Shown here piece after piece: positions 1 to 8,657 of a stretch of 64,000 nucleotides of DNA. This DNA is from Clostridiales bacterium (GTDB lineage: Bacteria > Bacillota > Clostridia > Lachnospirales > CAG-274), in NCBI GenBank assembly GCA_018371275.1, contig JAHALF010000005.1:1-64000 (forward strand), given 5' to 3'. The notes below the pieces were generated by a model, which saw only the letters and a program-made list of their open reading frames with translations, made no database searches and was not told the DNA's origin. A program made the position numbers and the translations under genes. How positions within the stretch are numbered: the first letter of the stretch is position 1; every line of letters starts with the position of its first letter.

Positions 1-108
1 AAAGAAATGATGAACTTAACACAAGCTAATGTTCTTCAACAAGCTGCTACATCTATTCTTGCTCAAGCTAACCAAGCTCCTAACAACATTACTCAATTAT
101 TAGGATAA
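1..108 (+). CDS. Flagellin, C-terminal end (partial)
   Basis: The first 35 codons read in frame from base 1 to a TAA stop; the start lies left of the window. The peptide contains NLTQANVLQQAATSILAQAN, the classic flagellin D0 C-terminal helix, and ends in the usual aliphatic tail (TQLLG). Flagellins polymerise into the flagellar filament after export by the flagellar type III system, and this helix packs in the filament core. A strong intrinsic terminator follows directly, so this is the last gene of its transcript. Recognition is confident although only the tail is visible; whether it is the sole flagellin gene cannot be told. Confidence 0.93.
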   Translation, partial: KEMMNLTQANVLQQAATSILAQANQAPNNITQLLG

Positions 109-121
109 TAAAAATATATAA

Positions 122-155
122 AATAAGAGCTAATTTTTTAGCTCTTATTTTTTTA
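122..155 (+). terminator. Rho-independent terminator of flagellin gene
   Basis: A perfect 11-bp stem (AATAAGAGCTA pairing with TAGCTCTTATT) closes a short T-rich loop and runs into a run of T, 14 bases after the flagellin stop codon. Confidence 0.9.
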
Positions 156-293
156 TATAATATGTGCTATTTTATTGGTGATAAAAAATGACCTAGATTA
201 AATTGCATACACTTTTTTATTTTTATGAATAATAGTTTAACAATTAATAATTTTAAGAATTATATCAAATATTTTATATTTATTTTTATATAG

Positions 294-322
294 TTGTAAA
301 AAGTTTATTAATATGTTAAAAT
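294..322 (+). promoter_or_regulatory. Probable sigma-A promoter for the 360-983 / addA operon
   Basis: TTGTAA at 294-299, a 17-base spacer and TAAAAT at 317-322 stand about 38 bases before the start codon. The match is moderate. The rest of the 109-359 gap holds only the flagellin terminator and AT-rich sequence. Confidence 0.5.
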
Positions 323-369
323 TTTTTTAGAGATTAAAATAAAAAGGGGTATTATTAATATGTTAAAAT
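305..369 (+). repeat. 18-bp exact direct repeat spanning -10 and start codon
   Basis: TTATTAATATGTTAAAAT occurs at 305-322 and again at 352-369, 47 bases apart. Copy 1 contains the candidate -10 element; copy 2 contains the ATG and the first codons of the 360-983 gene. The function is unknown; a small local duplication is the simplest explanation. Confidence 0.7.
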
Positions 370-983
370 CAATGCCAATATTTATTGGAGTAATAACTTT
401 TATGGTAGCAGTTAGAATTATGTTAAAAAAAGGGAATAATGGCTATGATAAAGCCGTAGATGAGTTTGTTAAAAGAGAGTTAGAGGCAAACAAAGTAATA
501 AAGGACTTTAATACATTGGATATTCATTTTATTGAACCGTCTAAATTATTACCATTTAAAGATTATGAAAATATACCTGTGTATAAAAATATAATAAAAA
601 AACAAAATTTAGTTAAAAGAAAAATGAATTTAAAAATGATAAAAATACCTTCTAATCTTACTAATACAGAGCTTAAAGAAATGTATGGAGTAAATAATTT
701 TGATACAATATCTAAATTAGAAGAACATTACAATTCTTATGTTAGAGGGTTATTTGAATGGGCACAAGAACTTTATAATCTTAATATTATTTATGATTGT
801 AAAAAAGTTTTGTTAGAGGCTGTTAGATTAGAGGCTAACATTAGTAAAGTTTATACATTATTAGCAAAAATATATTCAAAAGAAAATGATAGGCCAAGTT
901 TAATAAAGTTAAAAGAGAGTGTAGAAAATATAGATTTATCTTTAAAAGAAACAGCATTAAAAGAAATAGAGCAATATTTATAA
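360..983 (+). CDS. Membrane-anchored protein of unknown function with TPR-like C-terminus
   Basis: This 207-residue protein is not a family I can name. Residues about 5-21 form one hydrophobic segment followed by basic residues (MLKKGNNGYDK), consistent with a single N-terminal membrane anchor and a cytoplasmic body. The middle is basic and hydrophilic. The last 80 residues (around WAQELYNLNIIYDCKKVLLEAV) look like one or two tetratricopeptide-type helical hairpins, suggesting protein-protein contact. The ATG at 360 has an AAGGGG ribosome site about 10 bases upstream. It ends 18 bases before addA and so is very probably co-transcribed with it. It sits where addB is often found but shows no nuclease or helicase motif. 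Confidence 0.75.
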   Translation: MLKSMPIFIGVITFMVAVRIMLKKGNNGYDKAVDEFVKRELEANKVIKDFNTLDIHFIEPSKLLPFKDYENIPVYKNIIKKQNLVKRKMNLKMIKIPSNLTNTELKEMYGVNNFDTISKLEEHYNSYVRGLFEWAQELYNLNIIYDCKKVLLEAVRLEANISKVYTLLAKIYSKENDRPSLIKLKESVENIDLSLKETALKEIEQYL

Positions 984-1001
984 AATATAAGGTGATAAAA
1001 T

Positions 1002-4000
1002 ATGCCATTTACAAAAAGTCAATTACAATCTATAAATGAACGGGGTAAAAATATACTTGTTTCTGCAGCAGCAGGATCTGGGAAAACAACTGTTTTAGCG
1101 GAAAGAATAATAAAAAAAATAATAAATGATAAAATAGATGTGGATAGGTTGCTAGTTGTTACATTTACTAAAGATGCAGCAGAAGAGATGAAAGATCGTA
1201 TTATAAAGCGTATAAATATGGAATTAGAAAAAGATACTGAAAACATTTTTTTAGCAGAACAATTAGTAAGAATAAATAAAGCACAAATATCTACTATAGA
1301 TGCTTTTTGTTCTAAAGTAGTAAAGACACATTTTAAGGCTTTAGATATAGATCCCAATTTTAGGATAGGGGATAAAGGTGAACTAGATATATTAAGAGAT
1401 GAAGCATTACAAAATTTTTTAGATGTATATTATGAAGAAAATAGAGATGATTTTATAAGGCTCGTGGATTCATTTACTAAAGGTGCTAATGATGATAAAT
1501 TTAAAAGTATATTTTTAAATTTATATTTAAAAGTACAAAATTTACCATACCCTCAAAAATGGTTAGAAAGTGCGTGTAATCAGTTTAATATTGAAACAGA
1601 AGAGGATTTTTTTAAATCTAATATATTTAATAAATTAATTTCATATATAGAAGAAATTTTAAATGAAGTAGTAATAATATGTGAAAAAATAAAATTTATA
1701 TCAACAGGTAATCTAAATTTTGAACAAAATGGAAATGATATTTCAACTTTAGAAGGCTTTTTAGTAGAAGAATTTTCTAATTTTTATAATATGTTATTTG
1801 ATATAAAAAATGAAAATTATAAGTCTTTTATTAATAGAATATACAATTTAAAGTATGCAAGATGGAATAGAAGTTTTTTAAAATCAAATCCAGATTTAGC
1901 AAAAGAAATAAAATATTTAAGAGATTTATATAAAGATTTTATAAAAAAAGAAATTATAGAAAAATTTTTTACTAGTTCTATATCAGATATAATAGAGGAT
2001 ATAAAAATGATTTATCCTATAACAAATACTTTATGTAATCTTATTATAGACTTTGATAAATATTTTATGGATATAAAAAAGGAAAAAAATATATATACTT
2101 TTAGTGATATAGCTCATTTTTGTTTAAATATACTTGTTGAAGATAATAAGCCAACTAATATTGCTAATCAATATAAGGAAATTTTTCAAGAAATTATAAT
2201 AGATGAGTATCAAGATAGTAACTCTTTACAAGAAACTATTTTATATTCTATATCGAATAATAATAGATTTATGGTAGGTGATATAAAACAGTGTATTTAT
2301 AGATTTAGACAAGCTAATCCTAGTATATTTAATGAAAAATATAATGATTATTTTAAAAATAAATCAAGTGGAAAAAGGATAGACTTAAACTCTAATTTTA
2401 GAAGTAACAAATCTGTTATTGATAGTATAAATATAATTTTTGAAAATATGATGTGTGATAGGCTAGGGGAGGTTAATTATGATGAAAGTGCAAGACTTTA
2501 TAATGAAGCTATTTTTCCAAAGCCAAGAGAAGATGAAAATATTTTAAATAAATGTGAATTAAATATTATTGATTGTAGCAAAGCTGTAAGTTATATAGAT
2601 GATGATAGCATATCAGAGATTGCTAACAATGAAATAGAAGCAAATTTTATTTGTAAAAAGATAAATGAACTTTTTGACTCAAATAAAATGGTTTTTGATA
2701 AGGATATAAATTGTTATAGAAAAATACAATATAAAGACATAGTAGTATTAATGCGTAGTAGATCTAATTTTAATGTATTTTATGATGTTTTAAATAAAAA
2801 TAATATACCAGTTTATACAGAAACATCTAATGGCTTTTATGATTTTACAGAAATAAAAACTATAATAAATATATTAAATATACTTGTCAATCCTTTACAA
2901 GACTATGCTCTAATAGGAACTATGTATTCTCCAATTTTTAATTTTTCATCAAATGAACTATTAGAGATAAAATTGTTTTCTAATAAAAAAATATTTTATC
3001 ATAATATAATAGATTTCATAGAAAATAGTGATAATGAAGTTTTAAGAAGTAAATGTTCAAAATTTTTGGATAAAATAAAAAATTGGCAAAGCCTATCAAA
3101 AAGTTTATCTATAAATGAACTTTTATCTTATATATATGAAGATTCAAACTATTATAATTATTTAGGGCTTTTGGAAAATGGTCATATAAGACAGGCAAAT
3201 TTGTATATTTTGTTGGAAAAGGCACTATCTTTTGAGGAAACAAATTTACATGGACTTTTTAACTTTATAACATATATAAATAAGTTTAAAATGGTTAGTG
3301 ATGATGGTAAAGCATCTATTCTATCTAAAAATGAAAATGTTGTAAAAATTATGACTATACATAAGAGTAAAGGTTTAGAATTTCCAGTTGTATTTTTGTC
3401 AAATTTATCAAAAGTTTTTAATATAAATGATAGTAAAGAGCCTATTTTATTTGATGAACAATATATGTTTGGTTTATCTATTTTTAAGGGTTCATCAGAA
3501 TATGAACCAAGGAAAAAAGTTTCTAGTATACAAAAAAGTATAATTTCATATAAAAATAAAGAGGAAAGTTATTCTGAAGAAATGCGAATTTTATATGTTG
3601 CATTAACAAGAGCAAAAGAAAATTTAATTTTAACAGGTTGTATAAATAAAAGTTTTGATGAAACTTTAGAAAAAATGAAAAATTTAATTTTACCACAAGT
3701 TAAATATATATTGCCTAGATATTTTACAAGGATAGGAATATCTAATAATTATTTAGCTTGGATTTATACAGCAATAAAAAATTTTGATGTTAATAATATT
3801 TGGAAGGTTAATATTAATACATATGAAGATATATTAAATAATAAAATAGATACTAATGCAAAGGAAAAATTATCTTTAGATAAATCAGAAATATTTTATA
3901 ATCTTACAAATTTGGATATAAATAAAAGTTACACTAATAATAAAGAAAAAATATATAAAAACCTATTTTGGCAATATCCTAATATGTTATTACAAGGATT

Positions 4001-4637
4001 AAGTTCTACTTTATCTGTTTCTGAGATAAAAAGAATATATCAAACTAAATTTTTAGATTATTTAAAAGTTTATGACAATACGGATTTTACTCTTCCTAAA
4101 TTTTATACACTTGCTAAAGAAGAGCTTACTCCTATGGAAATAGGTAGTATATATCACAAAATTTTAGAAAATATAGATTTTAACATAAAAAGTGAGTTAG
4201 AATTAAATAAATTTTTAAATATTTTAATAGAAAAAAATATTGTTAATAATAAAGAAATAGAGTCTATAGATAAAAACATAGTTTTGGGATTTTTAAATAC
4301 AGATTTGGTTAATAGAATAAATAATGCAATATATATAAAAAGGGAATCCACATTTACATTAGGTGTTAAACCTAAAGATATTTATACAGATGATGAGTTA
4401 AAAAATATTGATAGTAATATTCTTGTTAGTGGTATTATAGACTTATATTTTGAAGAAGATGATGGATTAGTATTAGTTGATTATAAGACAGATAAAACTA
4501 AAAGTAAAAATGTGCTTTTAACTAGGTATAGATCTCAGTTAGAAATATATAGAAGAGCTTTAGAGCAATCTACTGGAAAAAAGGTTAAAGAATGTATTAT
4601 ATATTCTATATTACATAATATTTCTATAGTTATATAG
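1002..4637 (+). CDS. addA: ATP-dependent helicase/nuclease subunit A (AddA)
   Basis: AddA is the UvrD-like helicase and RecB-family nuclease subunit of AddAB, which processes double-strand breaks for RecA loading. Visible are the Walker A motif (AGSGKTT, residues 24-30), DEYQDSN as the DExx box, a motif III-like GDIKQCIYRFRQA, an SKGLEFPVV segment, the late helicase motif YVALTRAKE, and near the C-terminus the nuclease motif VLVDYKTDK with QLEIYRRAL. All catalytic elements look intact and the 1211-residue length is normal. It is the second gene after an unknown membrane protein. The partner addB is not adjacent and is not in this window, which is unusual for this family. Confidence 0.97.
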   Translation: MPFTKSQLQSINERGKNILVSAAAGSGKTTVLAERIIKKIINDKIDVDRLLVVTFTKDAAEEMKDRIIKRINMELEKDTENIFLAEQLVRINKAQISTIDAFCSKVVKTHFKALDIDPNFRIGDKGELDILRDEALQNFLDVYYEENRDDFIRLVDSFTKGANDDKFKSIFLNLYLKVQNLPYPQKWLESACNQFNIETEEDFFKSNIFNKLISYIEEILNEVVIICEKIKFISTGNLNFEQNGNDISTLEGFLVEEFSNFYNMLFDIKNENYKSFINRIYNLKYARWNRSFLKSNPDLAKEIKYLRDLYKDFIKKEIIEKFFTSSISDIIEDIKMIYPITNTLCNLIIDFDKYFMDIKKEKNIYTFSDIAHFCLNILVEDNKPTNIANQYKEIFQEIIIDEYQDSNSLQETILYSISNNNRFMVGDIKQCIYRFRQANPSIFNEKYNDYFKNKSSGKRIDLNSNFRSNKSVIDSINIIFENMMCDRLGEVNYDESARLYNEAIFPKPREDENILNKCELNIIDCSKAVSYIDDDSISEIANNEIEANFICKKINELFDSNKMVFDKDINCYRKIQYKDIVVLMRSRSNFNVFYDVLNKNNIPVYTETSNGFYDFTEIKTIINILNILVNPLQDYALIGTMYSPIFNFSSNELLEIKLFSNKKIFYHNIIDFIENSDNEVLRSKCSKFLDKIKNWQSLSKSLSINELLSYIYEDSNYYNYLGLLENGHIRQANLYILLEKALSFEETNLHGLFNFITYINKFKMVSDDGKASILSKNENVVKIMTIHKSKGLEFPVVFLSNLSKVFNINDSKEPILFDEQYMFGLSIFKGSSEYEPRKKVSSIQKSIISYKNKEESYSEEMRILYVALTRAKENLILTGCINKSFDETLEKMKNLILPQVKYILPRYFTRIGISNNYLAWIYTAIKNFDVNNIWKVNINTYEDILNNKIDTNAKEKLSLDKSEIFYNLTNLDINKSYTNNKEKIYKNLFWQYPNMLLQGLSSTLSVSEIKRIYQTKFLDYLKVYDNTDFTLPKFYTLAKEELTPMEIGSIYHKILENIDFNIKSELELNKFLNILIEKNIVNNKEIESIDKNIVLGFLNTDLVNRINNAIYIKRESTFTLGVKPKDIYTDDELKNIDSNILVSGIIDLYFEEDDGLVLVDYKTDKTKSKNVLLTRYRSQLEIYRRALEQSTGKKVKECIIYSILHNISIVI

Positions 4638-4697
4638 TGTTTAATTAAGTTTTTTTAGGAGATAATATTATTAATGTTATTTAAAGAGGTGATATTT

Positions 4698-4868
4698 TTG
4701 AAAAGAAAAAACTTAAAAAACTGTTCAAATTTTAAATCTATTGCATCAACAGATGCTATGTATAATAAACCTTTAACTTCAAATTGCTCGCATTGTATAT
4801 ATTTTTCATCTAAAAATTGTCACTTTGAAGCAGCTAATGATATAGAACCAGATATAGATTTTATTTAA
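4698..4868 (+). CDS. Small Cys-rich protein, unknown function
   Basis: This predicted 56-residue protein starts at a TTG (4698) preceded by AGAGGTGAT at good spacing; the upstream in-frame ATG at 4674 has a poorly placed ribosome site. The same AGAGGTGAT/TTG layout is used by sbcD at 45714. The sequence is basic at the start, then contains CSHCIYFSSKNC, a cluster of three cysteines that could bind zinc or a metal, and ends in an acidic tail. There is no signal peptide or membrane segment. It lies 60 bases after addA and before a bidirectional terminator. I do not recognise the family. Confidence 0.6.
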   Translation: MKRKNLKNCSNFKSIASTDAMYNKPLTSNCSHCIYFSSKNCHFEAANDIEPDIDFI

Positions 4869-4873
4869 AATAT

Positions 4874-4906
4874 AAAAGGCTGATAAAAATCAGCCTTTAA
4901 TTTTTA
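4874..4906. terminator. Bidirectional terminator between convergent addA-side genes and coaX
   Basis: The stem AAAGGCTGA / TCAGCCTTT has A-rich sequence on its left and T-rich on its right, so it can act on both strands. It overlaps the last codons of coaX. Confidence 0.8.
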
Positions 4907-5670
4907 TGATGATTTTTTGTATATATATTAAAAAGTCCTTTTAATAATAAGTTATCATCATATATAATTTCTTTTTTACAAAAGGGTATTATATGATTTG
5001 CTATGCCACCAGTAGCTACAACAGTAGTTTTATAGCCTAAATCTTCTTCTATACGTTCTATCATACCATCTATCATAGACGCATTACCTAAAACAACGCC
5101 ACTTTTCATACAATCTATTGTGTTACTTCCAATAGTTTTTTTAGGTTCGTCTAGACTAATATGAGGTAGTTGGGCAGTCATACCAGATAAGGCATTTAAG
5201 GAAATTTTTACACCTGGTATTATACACCCACCAATATAATTTTTATTTTTATCTATAACAGATATAGTTGTAGCAGTACCCATATCAATAATAATTAAAG
5301 GTGCATTAAATTGATTTAAACAAGCAACACTATTTACAACTAAGTCACTTCCTAATTGGGCAGGGTTATCTGTTAATATATTTAAACCAGTTTTTATACC
5401 TGGACCTACTATCATAGGTTCTTTTTTTATTATTGTTTTTACAGCTTGTACAATGGCATCTAAAACAGGTGGAACAACAGATGATATAATACAGTCATCT
5501 ATATTATTTATATTAATATTGTAAATATCTAGCATATTTTTTATTTGTATAGTATATTGGTCATAAGATAATTTTTTTTCTGTATATAATCTTGCTATAA
5601 AATGTATTTTATCTTTATCTATACCACCAAGTACAATATTTGTATTACCTATATCAATTGCTAATAACAT
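4897..5670 (-). CDS. coaX: Type III pantothenate kinase
   Basis: CoaX phosphorylates pantothenate in the first step of coenzyme A synthesis; the type III enzyme is insensitive to CoA feedback and needs a monovalent cation. The 257-residue protein begins with the acetate-kinase-superfamily phosphate motif LLAIDIGNTNIVLGG and has the catalytic region IIDMGTATT and a C-terminal VATGG motif. The length is normal. It lies 17 bases downstream of an ECF transporter S component on the same strand, so uptake and phosphorylation of the vitamin are probably one operon. Confidence 0.96.
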   Translation of the reverse strand: MLLAIDIGNTNIVLGGIDKDKIHFIARLYTEKKLSYDQYTIQIKNMLDIYNININNIDDCIISSVVPPVLDAIVQAVKTIIKKEPMIVGPGIKTGLNILTDNPAQLGSDLVVNSVACLNQFNAPLIIIDMGTATTISVIDKNKNYIGGCIIPGVKISLNALSGMTAQLPHISLDEPKKTIGSNTIDCMKSGVVLGNASMIDGMIERIEEDLGYKTTVVATGGIANHIIPFCKKEIIYDDNLLLKGLFNIYTKNHHKN

Positions 5671-5687
5671 TTTTATCTCCTTTATAA

Positions 5688-6311
5688 TTAACTAAATTTA
5701 ATATTTTTAAATAATGCTTTACATATTGCTAAAACTAAAACAGCAGAGCATAATGCTTCTAATGTTGCATTAATACTAACGCTAGCAAATATAATTTTTA
5801 TTAGGTTATCTAATGGTGCATTTAATATTTCTGCATATTTTTCAGCAAAAAATATGTAAATAAAACTTAAAACAAAAATAGTATTTACCAAAGAACCAAT
5901 TAAACCACTTATTATTAAGGAATAGTTTATATTTATATATTTTTTTAAAAACTTAAATATGTAGTATGGTATTATTCCAACTAGTATTCTAGGGATAAAA
6001 CATATAACAAGACTAAGTAGATTTCCACTTATTATAGGTGAAAAAAAGTAAGACGTAAGGTTAGGTTGTAAATTAGCCATAATAAAGCTTGTTAAACCAA
6101 ATGTAAAGCCTAAAAAAGCTCCATTTTTAGGACCTAGTATAATAGAGCCAATAATAACAGGTATATGTACTGTAACTATTTTAAAGGCTCCTAAAGGTAT
6201 GAAACCAAAGGGTGTTATTCCCAAAATAAAGATGATACCAGAAAATAAAGCAAGCTTAACAATATTACTTGTAGATTTTTTTCTGTTATCATTAGATAAA
6301 AAATTATTCAT
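5688..6311 (-). CDS. ECF transporter S component, probably for pantothenate
   Basis: The 207-residue hydrophobic protein has about six membrane segments, as in S components that bind a vitamin and dock on the shared EcfAA'T module. The region LGITPFGFIPLGAFKIVTVH followed by PVIIGSIILGPKNGAFLGFTFGL is characteristic of the ECF S family. The substrate is inferred only from the neighbour: it is the first gene of an operon whose second gene is coaX, which points to pantothenate (PanT-like). The ATP-driving module is not in this window and is presumably elsewhere. Confidence 0.85.
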   Translation of the reverse strand: MNNFLSNDNRKKSTSNIVKLALFSGIIFILGITPFGFIPLGAFKIVTVHIPVIIGSIILGPKNGAFLGFTFGLTSFIMANLQPNLTSYFFSPIISGNLLSLVICFIPRILVGIIPYYIFKFLKKYININYSLIISGLIGSLVNTIFVLSFIYIFFAEKYAEILNAPLDNLIKIIFASVSINATLEALCSAVLVLAICKALFKNIKFS

Positions 6312-6365
6312 AAAAATCCTCCTTGCTACTGTTCTTAAAAAGATACAATGCTTAATTTCAAAAAC

Positions 6366-6394
6366 ATTATATCAATTATTTATAGTATTTGCAA
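6366..6394 (-). promoter_or_regulatory. Sigma-A promoter for the ECF S component-coaX operon
   Basis: On the minus strand TTGCAA, a 17-base spacer and TATAAT lie about 55 bases before the start codon at 6311. Confidence 0.75.
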
Positions 6395-6422
6395 GTGTAA
6401 ATTAAAAATATATAATAATATA

Positions 6423-6451
6423 TTGTTTTTTTGTAAAATTAGTGTTATACT
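6423..6451 (+). promoter_or_regulatory. Probable sigma-A promoter for the DEAD-box helicase
   Basis: TTGTTT, a 17-base spacer and TATACT lie about 37 bases before the start codon at 6489, divergent from the coaX-side promoter. Confidence 0.55.
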
Positions 6452-6488
6452 AAAAAAATGTGTAAAGTATTTATGAAAGGAACGGATT

Positions 6489-8066
6489 ATGACAAATTTA
6501 AAATTTGAAGAATTACAACTATCACAAGAGTTAATAAGAGCAGTTAAAGATATGGGCTTTGAAGAGGCAACTCCTATACAGTCTAAAGCTATAACAAAAG
6601 TTTTAGAAGGTAGAGATATTATAGGACAGTCCCAAACAGGTACGGGGAAAACAGCAGCTTTTGGATTACCTTGTATAGATATGATAGATGTAAACAACAA
6701 AAAGCTACAAGCAGTTATATTATCACCTACAAGAGAACTTGCAATACAAATATGTGAAGAATTTAGAAAATTTTTAAAATATAAAGACGATATAAAAGTT
6801 TTACCAGTGTATGGTGGACAACCAATAGAAAGACAAATAGGAGCATTAAAAAAGGGTGTTCAAATAGTTGTAGGAACTCCAGGACGTGTAATGGACCATA
6901 TGAGTAGAAGAACACTAAAAATGGAAACAGTTAGAATGGTTGTTTTAGATGAAGCAGATGAGATGCTAGATATGGGCTTTAGAGAAGATATAGAGGCTAT
7001 ATTGGATAAAATACCAGAAGATAGACAAACTGTTTTATTTTCAGCTACTATGGCAAAAGAAATAATGGATCTTACAGATAAATATCTTGTAAATCCAGAA
7101 GTTATTAAAGTTGCAAGAAAAGAGCTTACAGTGCCTAATATAGAACAAATATATTTTGAAATAAAAGAAAAAACAAAAGTAGAGGCTACATCTAGGCTTA
7201 TGGATATGTATTGCCCAGAGCTTGTAGTAATTTTTTGTAATACTAAAAAGAGAGTTGATGAGCTTGTAGAACATTTACAAGGACGTGGGTATTTTGCTGA
7301 AGGTCTACACGGAGATTTAAAGCAAATACAAAGAGATATAGTTATGAAAAAGTTTAGAAACCGTACAATAGAAATTTTGGTAGCAACAGATGTTGCAGCT
7401 CGTGGGATAGATGTAGATGATGTAGATATGGTTATAAACTATGATTTACCTCAAGATGAGGAATACTATGTTCATAGGATAGGAAGAACTGGTAGAGCAG
7501 GGCGTTCTGGTAGAGCATTTAGCTTTGTTGTAGGTAGAGAAATATATAAGCTTAGAGATATTATGAAATATACAAAGGCTAAAGTAAAATTAGGAAAATT
7601 ACCATCTTTAACAGATATTGAAGAGGCAAAAACTAATAACTTTATAGAAAAAGTTAAAAGAGTTATAGAAGAAGGACGTCTTACAAAATATATAAACATT
7701 GTAGAAAATATTATAAATGAGGATATATCGGCAGTAGATATATCAGCGGCTCTTTTAAAAATGAATTTATATGATGAAAATACAGAAGATATAGATTTTG
7801 AAGATGATTTGGAAGATAACAATGAAAAATTAGTAAGGTTATTTATTAATGTAGGAAGCAAAAAAAGAGTTAGAGCTAAAGATATAGTTGGAGCTATTGC
7901 AGGAGAGTGTGGTATCCCTGGTAAATCTATTGGTGATATTGATATATATGATGATTATACATTTTTAGATGTGCCTAAAAAATATGTAAAAGATATTTTA
8001 AAAGGTATGAAAGGGAAAAAAATTAAAAAAGTTAGTGTAAAAGTTGAACGTGCGAAAAAAAGATGA
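6489..8066 (+). CDS. DEAD-box ATP-dependent RNA helicase with DbpA-type RNA-binding domain
   Basis: This cytoplasmic RNA helicase remodels RNA or ribosome-assembly intermediates. Motifs appear in order: Q motif TPIQSKA, Walker A SQTGTGKT (residues 48-55), PTRELA, GTPGR, DEAD, SAT, and the second-domain HRIGRTGRAG. After the core, about 90 residues at the C-terminus (LVRLFINVGSKKRVRAKDIV to VSVKVERAKKR) match the DbpA/DeaD RRM-like domain that binds structured RNA, such as 23S rRNA hairpin 92 in DbpA. At 525 residues it is closer to the DeaD/YxiN type than to the shorter CshB type. It is monocistronic, with its own promoter and a 21-bp-stem terminator. Confidence 0.95.
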   Translation: MTNLKFEELQLSQELIRAVKDMGFEEATPIQSKAITKVLEGRDIIGQSQTGTGKTAAFGLPCIDMIDVNNKKLQAVILSPTRELAIQICEEFRKFLKYKDDIKVLPVYGGQPIERQIGALKKGVQIVVGTPGRVMDHMSRRTLKMETVRMVVLDEADEMLDMGFREDIEAILDKIPEDRQTVLFSATMAKEIMDLTDKYLVNPEVIKVARKELTVPNIEQIYFEIKEKTKVEATSRLMDMYCPELVVIFCNTKKRVDELVEHLQGRGYFAEGLHGDLKQIQRDIVMKKFRNRTIEILVATDVAARGIDVDDVDMVINYDLPQDEEYYVHRIGRTGRAGRSGRAFSFVVGREIYKLRDIMKYTKAKVKLGKLPSLTDIEEAKTNNFIEKVKRVIEEGRLTKYINIVENIINEDISAVDISAALLKMNLYDENTEDIDFEDDLEDNNEKLVRLFINVGSKKRVRAKDIVGAIAGECGIPGKSIGDIDIYDDYTFLDVPKKYVKDILKGMKGKKIKKVSVKVERAKKR

Positions 8067-8103
8067 TATTATGTAATTTTTAATAGTATATATTTTAATT
8101 ATA

Positions 8104-8150
8104 AAAATAAAAGTCTAATATAATAAATGATTATATTAGACTTTTATTTT
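8104..8150. terminator. Long bidirectional terminator hairpin
   Basis: A perfect 21-bp stem (8104-8124 with 8130-8150) around a 5-base loop, flanked by A and T runs, lies between the convergent helicase and acetyltransferase genes. Confidence 0.9.
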
Positions 8151-8162
8151 TAATTTTTTTAA

Positions 8163-8621
8163 TTATATTTTATAAACATACATTCTTGACATATTAGGTT
8201 CATCATCTCCTTGAACCATACATAAAAATTCCCAGCCATATTTTTCATAGAAACCGGTATTTTCTGTTAATAGATAAAGTTTATTTATTCCTTTAGATTT
8301 AAAATCATCACAAACAAAATTAAGCATCTTACCTGCAATACCTTGATTTCGGTACATTTGTTCAACATAGACTGCACAAATATTTGGACTTAAATCTTTT
8401 CTATTATGAAAGTCGTTTTCAATTACTCCAATGCCAGCAATAATATCTTTATTATTTAACATAATATACCATTGAGGAACAGGAGAAGTATTATTTATAC
8501 ATTCTTCCATACTTTTTATATATTCTTCTTTAGGTATATTCCATTTTTGATGAAACCATTCGGATGCTTGTGGTATAAATTCTTTATTATCTTTTATTTT
8601 TAAAATTTTATATTTTTCCAT
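8163..8621 (-). CDS. GNAT family N-acetyltransferase
   Basis: This 152-residue protein has the GNAT fold: an N-terminal helix pair, beta strands with AVYVEQMYRNQGIAGKMLNF as the acetyl-CoA pyrophosphate-binding motif (R/Q-x-x-G-x-A pattern), and a C-terminal YEKYGWEFL strand-helix typical of the superfamily. The substrate cannot be read from the sequence. It follows the RNase J gene on the same strand with a 36-base gap, so it may be read through from that operon, and ends at the shared bidirectional terminator. Confidence 0.88.
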   Translation of the reverse strand: MEKYKILKIKDNKEFIPQASEWFHQKWNIPKEEYIKSMEECINNTSPVPQWYIMLNNKDIIAGIGVIENDFHNRKDLSPNICAVYVEQMYRNQGIAGKMLNFVCDDFKSKGINKLYLLTENTGFYEKYGWEFLCMVQGDDEPNMSRMYVYKI

Positions 8622-8657
8622 AAAAGTTTATTATTGATATTTAATAATTACTAAATA

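Noticed and set aside
1019..1357. 112-codon minus-strand open frame inside addA
   Set aside because: It is antisense to the conserved helicase motifs of AddA and has no ribosome site or family match.
6380..6700. 106-codon minus-strand open frame over the DEAD-box helicase start
   Set aside because: It covers the divergent promoters and the conserved helicase N-terminus; no independent support.
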